Shown here piece by piece: positions 28,864 through 37,237 of a DNA stretch of 64,000 nt. The stretch spans positions 3,658,001 to 3,722,000 of the forward strand of contig NZ_CP013909.1 in assembly GCF_001507645.1 (NCBI RefSeq), read 5' to 3'. Every line of letters starts with the position of its first letter. The first letter of the stretch is position 1. The notes beneath the pieces are model-generated. The model had not been told where the DNA came from. It saw only the letters and a program-made list of their open reading frames with translations, and ran no database searches. A program made the position numbers and the translations under genes. Source of the DNA: Hymenobacter sedentarius. GTDB lineage: Bacteria > Bacteroidota > Bacteroidia > Cytophagales > Hymenobacteraceae.

Positions 28864-29712
28864 TTATAAATCCGCCAGCCGCAGGGTATCGCCCAGGCGC
28901 AGGCCTTTTTCGGTAAGCTGCACGGTGCAGGCTTCGTGAGTGGGGTCATGCTCGAGCAGCAATACCCAGTTTTCTTCGGCGGCGCGGCGCAGCACGGCTT
29001 CCTTCTCGGTCATGGTGATGAGTGGGCGCACGTCGTAGCTCATCACGTAGGGCAGCGGCACATGGCCCGCGCTGGGCAGCAAATCGGCCATGAAAGCCAG
29101 CGTGCGGCCTTTATACTCCATCACCGGCACCATCATTTTCTCGGTGTGCCCGTCGGCCATGATGATTTCGCGGAACTGCGGCAGCGTGTGGGGCACGCCA
29201 CCTTGCAAGTCCACAAATTTCAAGTGCCCGCTTTCCTGAATCGGCAGAATGTTCTCCTTCAGGAAGCTGGCCTTTTCACGGGGGTTGGGCGTCACGGCCC
29301 AGTTCCAGTGCGCCTCGTTGCTCCAATGGGTAGCATTAGGAAAGGCCAGTTGCAGGGCGCCATCGGGCCGGCGCTGCACCGACCCGCCGCAGTGGTCGAA
29401 GTGTAGGTGCGTCAGGAAAACGTCAGTAATATCGGTGCTGGTGTAGCCCAGCTTGCGCAATGATTTCTCCAGCGTATCGTCGCCGTGCAGGTAGAAGTGG
29501 CCGCGAAACTTCTCGTCCTGCTTCTCCCCTATACCGTTATCAATCAGCAGCAGCCGGTTGCCATCCTCAATGAGCAGGCATCGCATGGCCCAAGTGCACA
29601 TGTTGTTGGCATCGGGCGGGTTGAGCTTCTGCCACATGCTCTTAGGCACCACGCCAAACATGGCGCCGCCGTCGAGTTTGAATAAGCCGGTGTCGAGGGT
29701 ATGAATGTTCAT
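28864..29712 (-). CDS. Metallo-beta-lactamase-fold hydrolase
   Basis: A 282-residue MBL-fold enzyme. The zinc motif THLHFDHCGG is near residues 101-110; further ligands are plausible in MADLLPSAGHVPL and LLLEHDPTHEA. The fold is broad (lactonases, thioesterases, phosphodiesterases); the length and arrangement resemble the quorum-quenching lactonase-like group, but the substrate cannot be assigned. The gene stands between an AT-rich intergenic repeat and the patatin gene. Confidence 0.85.
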   Translation of the reverse strand: MNIHTLDTGLFKLDGGAMFGVVPKSMWQKLNPPDANNMCTWAMRCLLIEDGNRLLLIDNGIGEKQDEKFRGHFYLHGDDTLEKSLRKLGYTSTDITDVFLTHLHFDHCGGSVQRRPDGALQLAFPNATHWSNEAHWNWAVTPNPREKASFLKENILPIQESGHLKFVDLQGGVPHTLPQFREIIMADGHTEKMMVPVMEYKGRTLAFMADLLPSAGHVPLPYVMSYDVRPLITMTEKEAVLRRAAEENWVLLLEHDPTHEACTVQLTEKGLRLGDTLRLADL

Positions 29713-29820
29713 TTAACAATTATCAATCAACATTTAACAATCAAATAAAGCCATTTAGCGCGCTTGTTCCGTCAAACGTGGCAAGCGCTGTTAACTGTTA
29801 ATTGATAATTGTTAAATGAA
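29710..29820. repeat. AT-rich intergenic inverted repeat, copy 2
   Basis: The gap before the MBL gene holds ATTTAACAATTATCAATCAA on the left and its close reverse complement (TTAATTGATAATTGTTAAAT) on the right, enclosing about 40 bases of normal composition. It is related to the element at 1550-1683. The left arm includes the MBL start codon and the right arm ends next to the accA stop. Confidence 0.6.
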
Positions 29821-29826
29821 GATGGG

Positions 29827-30774
29827 CTATTCCACCACTACGCCCATCGCCGAGAACTTATCAATGCGCTGGCTAATACGGTCTTCTGCAGGAATAGCGC
29901 TCAATTCCTTCATGGTCTTGAGCAGCGTGCTTTTCAGGATTTCAATCATCTGCTCAGGCGCCGTATGGGCCCCGCCCAGCGGCTCCTTCACAATACCATC
30001 GACCAAGCCCGCCTTGTGCATGTCGATGGCCGTGAGCTTGAGCGCCTCGGCGGCCTGCTCCTTGTAATCCCAGGTGCGCCACAGAATGCTGCTGCATGAT
30101 TCAGGCGAAATAACTGAATACCAGGTGTTTTCCAGCATCAGTACCCGGTCGCCGATAGCGATGCCCAACGCACCGCCCGAGGCGCCTTCGCCAATGATGA
30201 TGCAGATAACCGGCACCTTGAGCATGAACATTTCCTTGAGATTGCGGGCAATGGCTTCGCCCTGGCCCCGCTCCTCCGCTTCCAGGCCCGGGAACGCCCC
30301 CATGGTGTCAATCAACGTCACGATGGGCACGTTGAATTTCTCGGCCAGCTTCATCAGGCGCAGTGCTTTACGGTAGCCCTCGGGGTTGGCCATGCCGAAG
30401 TTGCGGAACTGCCGCTCCTTGGTATTGTGCCCCTTCTGCTGGCCGATAAACATCACGGAGTGCCCATCCAACTCGCCCAGGCCACCTACCATGGCCTTAT
30501 CGTCGCCGACGGTGCGGTCGCCGTGCAGCTCTACAAACTTGTCGACCATCCCACCGATGTAGTCCAGCATTTGCGGGCGGTCGGGGTGTCTCGAGAGCTG
30601 CACGCGCTGCCAGCGGGTGAGGTTGGCGTAGGTTTCCTTCTTAAGGGCCTTGATTTTGGCTTGCAGTGCCACCACGGCTTCGCTCACGTCGACGTCGCTC
30701 TCGTCGGCCAGCTTTTGCATTTCGAGGAGCTTGCCTTCGAGGGCAGCAATGGGTTGTTCAAAATCGAGGAGCAT
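29827..30774 (-). CDS. accA: Acetyl-CoA carboxylase carboxyltransferase subunit alpha
   Basis: AccA forms the carboxyltransferase with AccD and transfers carbon dioxide from carboxybiotin to acetyl-CoA, giving malonyl-CoA for fatty-acid synthesis. The 315-residue protein starts [19 protein letters not shown], has [12 protein letters not shown] and [13 protein letters not shown] near the N-terminus, and the crotonase-fold core with [20 protein letters not shown] and [19 protein letters not shown]. The start is set at the conserved MLLDFE; the open frame upstream runs through the promoter. Confidence 0.97.
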   Translation of the reverse strand: MLLDFEQPIAALEGKLLEMQKLADESDVDVSEAVVALQAKIKALKKETYANLTRWQRVQLSRHPDRPQMLDYIGGMVDKFVELHGDRTVGDDKAMVGGLGELDGHSVMFIGQQKGHNTKERQFRNFGMANPEGYRKALRLMKLAEKFNVPIVTLIDTMGAFPGLEAEERGQGEAIARNLKEMFMLKVPVICIIIGEGASGGALGIAIGDRVLMLENTWYSVISPESCSSILWRTWDYKEQAAEALKLTAIDMHKAGLVDGIVKEPLGGAHTAPEQMIEILKSTLLKTMKELSAIPAEDRISQRIDKFSAMGVVVE

Positions 30775-30895
30775 GGACTTAGGAATATTTCGAATGGAAA
30801 GACAGAAAGAATGACCGGTGAATGCGGGTTGCGGGCTGGCCCGGGCACAAACCTGCAACCTCGCCGTTGGCAAATGCTGTTCACCGGGCGGATGG

Positions 30896-30924
30896 CAAAG
30901 GTAAAACATCCGTCGCAGCGGCAA
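30896..30924 (-). promoter_or_regulatory. accA promoter, TTG-N18-TACCTTTG
   Basis: On the minus strand TTG is followed by 18 bases and TACCTTTG, a close match to the Bacteroidota TTG / TAnnTTTG consensus, and lies about 120 bases before the accA start. Confidence 0.65.
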
Positions 30925-31004
30925 CCCACAAAAATTAATGAGCCTGAAAAACAACCTACAACCTTCGCCGACCCCCTGTTTTTTGAAAAACTTTAGCCCT
31001 AGGC

Positions 31005-31036
31005 TTGCAGGCCGTTGTTTTTATCCCCTACCTTTG
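31005..31036 (+). promoter_or_regulatory. tRNA-Asp promoter, TTG-N21-TACCTTTG
   Basis: TTG at 31005-31007 and TACCTTTG at 31029-31036 are separated by 21 bases and stand about 45 bases before the tRNA. This is the best full match to the phylum consensus in the window. Confidence 0.65.
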
Positions 31037-31079
31037 CATCACCAAAACGGAAAACAGTCGCGTTTTTCGTCCGGCAAAC

Positions 31080-31153
31080 GGTTTGGTAGTTCAGTTGGTT
31101 AGAATGCCGCCCTGTCACGGCGGAGGTCGCGGGTTCGAGTCCCGTCCAGACCG
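31080..31153 (+). tRNA. tRNA-Asp (anticodon GTC)
   Basis: A 74-base cloverleaf. Acceptor GGTTTGG pairs with CCAGACC, the D arm contains the AGTTGGTTAGA loop, the anticodon stem CCGCC/GGCGG encloses CTGTCAC with GTC as anticodon, and the T arm carries GTTCGAGTC. CCA is not encoded. The phage-like region begins directly downstream; tRNA genes are frequent integration targets. Confidence 0.95.
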
Positions 31154-31190
31154 CGGAACAATAGTACTTTTCGCAGGTACCGTTTGTAAG

Positions 31191-31227
31191 AAAACCCTCA
31201 TAATCAGTCGATTATGAGGGTTTTTTG
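31191..31227 (+). terminator. Terminator downstream of tRNA-Asp
   Basis: AAAACCCTCATAAT and ATTATGAGGGTTTT pair around CAGTCG and are followed by T residues; the stem is perfect. Confidence 0.9.
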
Positions 31228-31289
31228 CTTTTAACGTTTTGCACAATGCTTAGCTGTAGCGCGTTTTGTATCGCAAACAGCCCCTGCTC

Positions 31290-31949
31290 CTACTTCCAGG
31301 TTTCGCCGTTTATGATGGCCCCGATGGTGGTGTGGGACATGCTGTAGGATGCGGCGACGGACCGCATGGACTCCCCTGCGGCCACCCGCTGCCGGATGGC
31401 AGTTACTTGGTCGTTGGACAATTTGCGTTTGCCTACGGCCTTAATTCGAGTGATTGGCGCCAATTCTCGGCCTGTTACCTTGGCCCAGGTCCGACCCGCT
31501 TTGATTTTGCTGACGACTTCTCGGCTGATTCCATACGCATCGGCTATCTCACCGTTGGCCTTGCCTGCGCGTAACAGGGCATCAATTTCGAGCACTACTG
31601 TCTCGGTTAGCTCTGAGCGAATATGTTGCTCACCGGTTGGCAGCATGTTGTTTTCGGCCGCGTGGACGGCATTCCCCTTAACAGTAGTCCATTCTAGGTT
31701 AGTCGCGTGGTTGTTGTTCCGGCTACCGTCAAGGTGATTGACAATACTGGCGCCAGCCGGTTTAGGGCAAAAGGCTGAAGCTACTAACCGGTGCATGAGT
31801 TTGGTCACACCTTCTAAGGTGGCAGTTAAATACCCATTGCTGTTGGTCAAAGGGAGTATTTCACCGTTTTTAGTGAGGTTGCCGTGGTTGCTCACTTGGT
31901 GGCCTGCGAACCCCTCACAGTCCCTCCATATTTCGTTTTGCTTTTGCAT
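31290..31949 (-). CDS. NUMOD4 / HNH homing-type endonuclease with tandem HTH tail
   Basis: A 219-residue phage-type endonuclease, the first gene of the accessory region. The N-terminal NUMOD4 motif is EIWRDCEGFAGHQVSNHGN, the HNH nuclease core is IVNHLDGSRNNNHATNLEW, and two helix-turn-helix units follow (ANGEIADAYGISREVVSKIK and MRSVAASYSMSHTTIGAII). Start MQKQNEIWRD is preferred to an upstream ATG. It is convergent with the tRNA. A second enzyme of the same design lies at 40807. Such enzymes are mobile themselves and common in phages. Confidence 0.88.
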   Translation of the reverse strand: MQKQNEIWRDCEGFAGHQVSNHGNLTKNGEILPLTNSNGYLTATLEGVTKLMHRLVASAFCPKPAGASIVNHLDGSRNNNHATNLEWTTVKGNAVHAAENNMLPTGEQHIRSELTETVVLEIDALLRAGKANGEIADAYGISREVVSKIKAGRTWAKVTGRELAPITRIKAVGKRKLSNDQVTAIRQRVAAGESMRSVAASYSMSHTTIGAIINGETWK

Positions 31950-32193
31950 GCCCTTATAGGGCGGGCCAGGACGAAAGTTTGGGGGCGCTAAGGAATTATT
32001 TATAATGATGATTTTGTGGCTAATAACCGCCATAAACATTCATAAAATATATTATTTGTCTTTTCCTTTTCACAACTTGTAAATTCAGCCTGACGATTTG
32101 CCATAACTTGCAAGCTCTTGTATTACTGTAGCCCCGATCGCTTCGCTAAGCTAAATGCACAGTAATGCTCCTTCTCTCCTATTTCTGCCCACT

Positions 32194-32378
32194 ATGTCCG
32201 GAATTTCTACCTCGGCCAACCAGCCAGAAGAAGTTCATATCGATGCCACCCAAGACAGCAAGGTGCGTAGCTGAGCCACGTGCTCATGTGCACCGAAGAC
32301 CAGCTGCGCGTTGCCGTGGCGGCGGTCGGCGGCAAGGTTATAGATGTGTACCTGTACCTGCAGGAGCATAAGGCTTAA
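32194..32378 (+). pseudogene. DUF3606-family protein, broken by frameshift
   Basis: An ATG frame gives MSGISTSANQPEEVHIDATQ and stops 26 codons in. A different frame starting a few bases later gives CTEDQLRVAVAAVGGKVIDV, the C-terminal helix of small DUF3606 proteins, and ends with TAA. The two pieces fit one gene missing the middle of the domain, so it is probably dead. It lies between the HNH enzyme and the abortive-infection gene, consistent with decay of cargo in this zone. Confidence 0.5.
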
Positions 32379-32525
32379 GCATCGGTCCGATTGCTTCAAC
32401 CGACCTAACTAATCATTTCTTACTTCCGAGTCAATTTACCGACTCAGAGCCCAATATAGTTGCTGCAAAAGGTATGCGGGTGGCTTGCAACCGACTTTTT
32501 GCACTTAAAATCAGATAAAATAACC

Positions 32526-33299
32526 ATGGCAGTCAGTAGTAAATCAATCATCCACTACACAGGCAGTTTAAAAAACTTAAAGGGTATTATCACGGACAAA
32601 GGTCTGCGGATAAAGTACTGTAATGAAACAATACATTTTTCAAGTACTAGTAGAGCATCTATTGCTTTCCCAATGGTTTGCTTTTGCGACTTGCCATTAA
32701 CACTCGCCAAAGAGCATATCGTAAAGTATGGCTCATATGGCATCGGTTTCTCTAAATCATGGGCAAAAAAGAATCAACTAAATCCAGTACTATACCTCGA
32801 GCCTGAATCCACACTTAGTCAATATTTAAATGTCCATTCCTTATCTGTTGCAGCCTCATTTACCAAATTGAGAGATGCACAAATGGATGCTACCAAAGAG
32901 GAGGAAAATTTCTTTAGGCTAAGTCAGGTATTAGGTTTTTGCAAGAATCATGCAGGTCCATTAACGCGAAAAGGAAAAATTGTAGAGGAAAACTATGTTT
33001 TCTACGATGAACGAGAATGGCGCTATTTGGCTAGACAGTCTGAACTTGGAGAAGCTAGATCCATGGTTTATGGCGAACACTATGATAAAGACAGAAACCG
33101 CTATAATGAAGCGCTAAAAGATAAAAGGCTAATATTTGACTCTAATGATATATCGTACATCATAGTAAAAACCGACAAGGATATTCCAGTAATTGCCGAT
33201 TGTCTAGATGCACGCTATAGGAGCGAAATTCCTATGACTGAATTACAAAAGCTGTACACCAAAATCATATCTGTCAATCAGATAAACAACGATTTTTAA
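32526..33299 (+). CDS. Abortive phage resistance AbiGi-like protein
   Basis: A 257-residue protein resembling the AbiGi family (Pfam 'abortive phage resistance, AbiGi, antitoxin'). The N-terminal block IIHYTGSLKNLKGIITDKGL and ISYIIVKTDKDIPVIADCLD near the C-terminus fit the family, as does the VFYDEREWRYL patch. Codon use and base composition are visibly AT-richer than in the host block, so recent transfer is likely. In Lactococcus AbiGi acts with AbiGii; no recognisable AbiGii gene follows here. The ATG at 32526 was preferred to an upstream codon. Confidence 0.65.
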   Translation: MAVSSKSIIHYTGSLKNLKGIITDKGLRIKYCNETIHFSSTSRASIAFPMVCFCDLPLTLAKEHIVKYGSYGIGFSKSWAKKNQLNPVLYLEPESTLSQYLNVHSLSVAASFTKLRDAQMDATKEEENFFRLSQVLGFCKNHAGPLTRKGKIVEENYVFYDEREWRYLARQSELGEARSMVYGEHYDKDRNRYNEALKDKRLIFDSNDISYIIVKTDKDIPVIADCLDARYRSEIPMTELQKLYTKIISVNQINNDF

Positions 33300-33329
33300 T
33301 TTAGTCTCCTGTACAGATTCTTCTACCCT

Positions 33330-33785
33330 ATGGTCTACAAATACTCTACCCAGCTGGCTGCTGTATCTGCGAATCTTAAGGAATCTTGTTGTCCTTGCTT
33401 AGCAGCAGTGCCACGGGATTGCGTTGCTTATCGGTTAGCCTACTTGTCGCAACCCCATCCTGACGACTTTCTACCCCGGCCACTAGACGCGAATCCCCCG
33501 CCGATGCGGGCCATTAACATTCCGGTAAACCCGACGCTGCAACAAATTCTAGATGAGGAGCATGCCGTTTGTGACCAGTGGGCCATTTCATTATTTGAGT
33601 GCCCTAACGCTGCTCGCAAAGTCAGAAGGAAATACAAAAAACTCACTCAGAATTATATCGCAGAACTCCGTGTCACGCCCGACGACGGCAACTGCACTCC
33701 TACCGACCATAAACAGCACTTCAACCTGCATGAATTTGCCGACATCTGTCTAAGCAAAAACGTGCAAACCATCTTCTCAGTATGA
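33330..33785 (+). CDS. Unrecognised protein, first gene of an overlapping pair
   Basis: A 151-residue soluble protein that I do not recognise. It has a C-x2-C near the start (CCPCLAAVPRDC) and a helical middle with LQQILDEEHAVCDQWAISLF; no signal peptide or transmembrane helix. Its stop overlaps the ATG of the 480-residue gene downstream (ATGA), which strongly suggests the two act together. Location in the defence-like cargo zone hints at a two-part phage-defence or toxin-antitoxin unit, but no domain shows that. Confidence 0.6.
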   Translation: MVYKYSTQLAAVSANLKESCCPCLAAVPRDCVAYRLAYLSQPHPDDFLPRPLDANPPPMRAINIPVNPTLQQILDEEHAVCDQWAISLFECPNAARKVRRKYKKLTQNYIAELRVTPDDGNCTPTDHKQHFNLHEFADICLSKNVQTIFSV

Positions 33786-35224
33786 AAGCGCAACATGGCT
33801 GGGCGCTGAGCGCTGAGAGCTTCGTAAGTAACCTCGTGAAGTATGGTGACCTAGTTGCTTACGATGGCCCATTGCTATCGCATTATGTCTCGTACCCACG
33901 AGCCAAGCACTACTTATTTTCCTGGATTGACTACGACGACACATCCAACCGGTGGTTAGTGCTGGAGGTGAGCTACCGGCACCTATACGATTACCTCACG
34001 GATGCGAAATCATTGGCCGACATTTTTGAAGAACCTTACAATAGCAAAGTAATTGTTCTAAGCACGGACACGGCCGGTATCTGCTCTAATGCGCTTTTGG
34101 TTGAGTGTGAAGACCTCATTGCGGATTACATACCTGAGGCAGATTCCTTTTACGAATTGGCAATGCCTGCCCGCTACGAGCAGCTTTTTGCTGCAGAAGG
34201 GTCAGAAATTTCTTATGCTCAGCATCTGCAAAACCTGCGAGCAGCCGCAGTTCGCTTTCGACTCGCCCCCTTCGAAGCACGCTTTGCTTCCACGCTCGGC
34301 ATTAACGACATCGGAGGCTTTCTGCAACGCGTCACCCGTTCGCTCAAAAGCTACGTTGAAGTTCGCTTCCTCGCCGATTATCGGGAAACATACAGCCGCA
34401 TAGAGTATGCCCTGACAGACCTGGCCAAGGTGTTGAAAGGTGTTGAGCCGCGTGGGGTGAACAACCAATTTGGCAGCTTCGAAATAGACGTAGCCATTGA
34501 CCCGTTGCCACAAGGCGAGCAGAACCTGCCGGTAGAGCTAATTACTTGGCAACAGCAAATTCTACAGGACTACAAGCGGGATGTCTTTGATTTCAGCTTT
34601 TACGGAGATGTCCGGCGGCCTAATAGCTTGAGCAGCGCTGACGACTTACAGATGCGGGCAATTTTTCTGCCTATTGTGCAGATTGCTAACAACCAGAATT
34701 ATTACGTCGAAACCCAAATCGAGGGAGAGAAGGCATACAAGCGGTTGGCGCCCGTCTCGGCAGCCGTTCGCAAGCGCATCCTTCCCGTTCCTCCTCAGCC
34801 AGAGGAGGATGAAGCCATTCGGACTGAGTTGACCAGCTTATTGCTTGAGTTAAAAGAAGGTCAAGACCCGTCCACCATTTCCATGGCTCAACTACGACGG
34901 GCCCTGCTTGCGGTAAATACGGGCAATCAGACCTCTATTATCGTTTCTAATTTTAGGTCATCTGAGAACCAACTTATTGAGTTTTCGGAGCCCATTGAAG
35001 TTAATGTTTCGAGAGTTGGGGATTTCTTTCAAGCCAGTTACCCACCGCTCGACATTGCAGAATTGGGCACCAATGCCCGTGCGGCAATGGCTGCTTTTCA
35101 CATACAGCTGCGCATACTTTTTACCCGACTTCAGCGCAACCTAGAAGACCGGCAGCGGGGCGAAGGCCTGCGCAGTGAAAAAGAAGGGCGAATACTTGAT
35201 GCTCTCGCCGACTTGCTTAGCTAA
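33782..35224 (+). CDS. Unrecognised 480-residue protein, second gene of an overlapping pair
   Basis: A soluble protein without signal peptide. The N-terminus contains LVAYDGPLLSHYV, AKHYLFSWIDYDD, NRWLVLEVSYRHLYDYL and SLADIFEEP, a pattern I recall from a DUF6575-like domain, unverified. The C-terminal half (after about residue 260) ends in a helical region with RILFTRLQRNLEDRQRGEGL. It is translationally coupled to the gene before. An integrase gene fragment begins 6 bases after the stop codon. Function unknown. Confidence 0.6.
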   Translation: MKAQHGWALSAESFVSNLVKYGDLVAYDGPLLSHYVSYPRAKHYLFSWIDYDDTSNRWLVLEVSYRHLYDYLTDAKSLADIFEEPYNSKVIVLSTDTAGICSNALLVECEDLIADYIPEADSFYELAMPARYEQLFAAEGSEISYAQHLQNLRAAAVRFRLAPFEARFASTLGINDIGGFLQRVTRSLKSYVEVRFLADYRETYSRIEYALTDLAKVLKGVEPRGVNNQFGSFEIDVAIDPLPQGEQNLPVELITWQQQILQDYKRDVFDFSFYGDVRRPNSLSSADDLQMRAIFLPIVQIANNQNYYVETQIEGEKAYKRLAPVSAAVRKRILPVPPQPEEDEAIRTELTSLLLELKEGQDPSTISMAQLRRALLAVNTGNQTSIIVSNFRSSENQLIEFSEPIEVNVSRVGDFFQASYPPLDIAELGTNARAAMAAFHIQLRILFTRLQRNLEDRQRGEGLRSEKEGRILDALADLLS

Positions 35225-35229
35225 TCATC

Positions 35230-35304
35230 ATGAAAATCACACACCAGCTGCGGCTCGATGCCCTGGCCGCTGACGGCACGGCCCCATCCGAAAGAAGTGG
35301 GTAG
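35230..35304 (+). pseudogene. 5' fragment of a tyrosine-recombinase gene, copy 1
   Basis: The frame gives MKITHQLRLDALAADGTAP, then runs into unrelated sequence and a stop after 24 codons. The first 56 bases match the fragment at 36493 with only a few differences. The peptide is the start of the arm-binding domain of Bacteroidota phage integrases. It follows directly on the stop codon of the 480-residue gene. Confidence 0.7.
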
Positions 35305-35355
35305 TCCTGATTATGACAGTGAATAGTCTAAGCTAAATTCTTAACGAAATACCAA

Positions 35356-36492
35356 ATGGATGGCCAAAAGAAGGTTTTTGTACGGCGCGATGCTCCTATG
35401 ACGGTTGGTGCTAGAGAAAGTGAAGAAAATCTAATAAAACAGCGGAAAGCTTGGGCAAATCCAACCGTTAAGCAGCTCCTCTTTAATTTGCCTTTTTCGC
35501 TTCGCACCCCAGAGGGCTTTCGTTTAAATAATAAAGAAACAATTGATGCATCAAGGTTTCCATTACGGCTAAATCCGCATCCCAACACTGTATTTGAAGT
35601 AAAGATTGGAACTGACAACTACGGCCGCAAGTGCAAAGGAGAATTCATTGCCATCCAATTAAGATTCTGCTATCAGAGCACGGTTCCCAAAACTTCGCCG
35701 ATACAGTTTGGTGGAACGGTTTCCTTTGGTGGTGATAGGCTAGGAAAGTTTAGCCACACCAAGGTTCTTGCAAATATTCCCTTGGAATCAATAAATGATG
35801 ATTTCAAGTGGGACAATGGTCTTTATTGTGATTTAGTCGTTGATGCTGTAAACCTTTTTGTTGAGCATTATGCCGTAGTTACCAGAATCCCTGGATTCGA
35901 CCGATTTCATTATCAAAGACTGACCTCATATATGATAATGGCGTTCACTGTTTTAACTGATTTTGATGATTTTGCTTACGATGTCGAAGAATACTTTGAC
36001 TTAAATGGACAAATCATTGGTGAACTACCAGAAGCAGACGCTGTTACGCTAAAAGAATTAATAGCAAGTGGTGAACCACCTGCCCTACTGGATGCCTTGC
36101 ACTCACAAATACGAAACAGTTTAGATTTAAAAGACTGGAGAAGTGCAGCCATTGATTCCGCAATACTGCTAGAAACGTGGCTTACACCGAAGCTGAAAGC
36201 GGCTTATACAGCCAAAGGCCTAAAAAACAGAGAAATAAAGGAGAGATTCAAGACCGGTGAGCTTCACTTGCCTATTTCTCTAGGGGACATTCTAGTTACC
36301 TTAATTCCGGATGCACTCGGTTTCAATTTCGATGGAAGCGATGAATACGAGGCCTTAAAAACCAAAACGATTACTCTGCGCAATCATATTGTGCACGGCA
36401 GGAAACACTTTGTAACCAAAGCCGAAGCGGAACTGAGTTACGCAAGCGTTAACAAGGCAATTGAATTTATCGAGAAAGCAACCGCTAACTAG
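35356..36492 (+). CDS. Unrecognised protein with HEPN-like C-terminal motif
   Basis: A 378-residue protein I do not recognise as a whole. Near the C-terminus RNHIVH (R342 to H347) fits the R-x4-H ribonuclease motif of HEPN domains, in a helical region (LETWLTPKLKAAY, then EALKTKTITLRNHIVHG, then ASVNKAIEFIEKA). The N-terminal half looks beta-rich. HEPN proteins often act as toxins or phage-defence RNases, which fits the neighbours. It is AT-richer than the host genes, and is flanked on both sides by integrase 5' fragments. The stop abuts the second fragment. Confidence 0.65.
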   Translation: MDGQKKVFVRRDAPMTVGARESEENLIKQRKAWANPTVKQLLFNLPFSLRTPEGFRLNNKETIDASRFPLRLNPHPNTVFEVKIGTDNYGRKCKGEFIAIQLRFCYQSTVPKTSPIQFGGTVSFGGDRLGKFSHTKVLANIPLESINDDFKWDNGLYCDLVVDAVNLFVEHYAVVTRIPGFDRFHYQRLTSYMIMAFTVLTDFDDFAYDVEEYFDLNGQIIGELPEADAVTLKELIASGEPPALLDALHSQIRNSLDLKDWRSAAIDSAILLETWLTPKLKAAYTAKGLKNREIKERFKTGELHLPISLGDILVTLIPDALGFNFDGSDEYEALKTKTITLRNHIVHGRKHFVTKAEAELSYASVNKAIEFIEKATAN

Positions 36493-36797
36493 ATGAAAAT
36501 TACGCGCCAGCTGCGCCTCGATGCCCTGGCCGCTGACGGCACGGCCCCCATTCAACTTACCATCACCTGGGAAGGCAACCGCCTGCGTGTGGGCACCGGG
36601 GCCGTGGTGCGGCCCGAGCACTGGGACGAGAAGCACCACTAGGTAAAAGTGCAGCGCGGCACACCATACGACGCACCATCAATCCACCCCTGAACCGCGC
36701 CACTAAAGCATCCTTCAATGCCCAGGCTGCTGCCACCCGTAGCGGCTTGCTGGAATTGCGCGGCCGGGTTCACTCCGCCATTGCAGTTGAAGATTAG
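36493..36797 (+). pseudogene. Truncated, frameshifted tyrosine-recombinase gene, copy 2
   Basis: The frame begins MKITRQLRLDALAADGTAP and continues through LTITWEGNRLRVGTGAVVRP, the arm-type DNA-binding domain of phage integrases, then meets a stop after EKHH. The reading continues in other frames (VKVQRGTPYD, then NPPLNRATKASFNAQAAATR) up to about 36797, so point mutations as well as truncation have destroyed it. The catalytic core is missing. It follows on the stop of the HEPN-motif gene. Confidence 0.75.
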
Positions 36798-37195
36798 GCA
36801 ACGTACGCCGGGCCGCAAGCCAGTGCGTCTACTAACGCAGGAGCACAGCCTAACAAAGGCGGCACCGTAGCCGGCACACCCACCTGCCCAGTAGAAGGAT
36901 TTGGCATTACCAACCCTACGGTGGGTACGGCTTGCGGTGACTGGTGTGGCAGATAGAGGGTAGCGTTCATGCGGAAGCAGTTCGTGTAGGAGTTGCAAAG
37001 GTCAGTGGCATTTCGGGTTTTGCAGCTTTTCGAGCTGCGCCAAGTTTATCCCTACGAAGGGCATACCGTCGTAAGGAGTGGCCCAGATGGAAACTGCCCG
37101 CTTTCAAATGGAGCAATTTAAATGTGACCCATTAAATGAAATTCATTCAATGTAAATTTTGATTCGAGACCGGGCAGGTTCTCATTTGCATGCGC
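36798..37195. other. Non-coding gap after the dead integrase
   Basis: No convincing gene. Short frames are present but lack start context and composition of real genes. The stretch may be decayed remnants; a near-palindrome around ATGAAATTCAT (about 37134-37144) lies just before the next promoter box. Confidence 0.5.
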
Positions 37196-37203
37196 TACCT
37201 TTG
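37196..37203 (+). promoter_or_regulatory. -7 box TACCTTTG for the 116-residue gene
   Basis: A perfect TAnnTTTG box 34 bases upstream of the ATG at 37238, so this small gene probably has its own host-type promoter. Confidence 0.55.
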
Positions 37204-37237
37204 AGGAGACAAGCAAACAAACACGCCTCCTCTTCTC

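Noticed and set aside
32165..32371. 68-residue plus-strand frame starting MLLLSYFCPL
   Set aside because: The other two frames give a DUF3606 remnant, so this is a shadow.
36944..37135. 63-residue frame in the gap after the dead integrase
   Set aside because: No conserved features, no ribosome-binding or promoter context.
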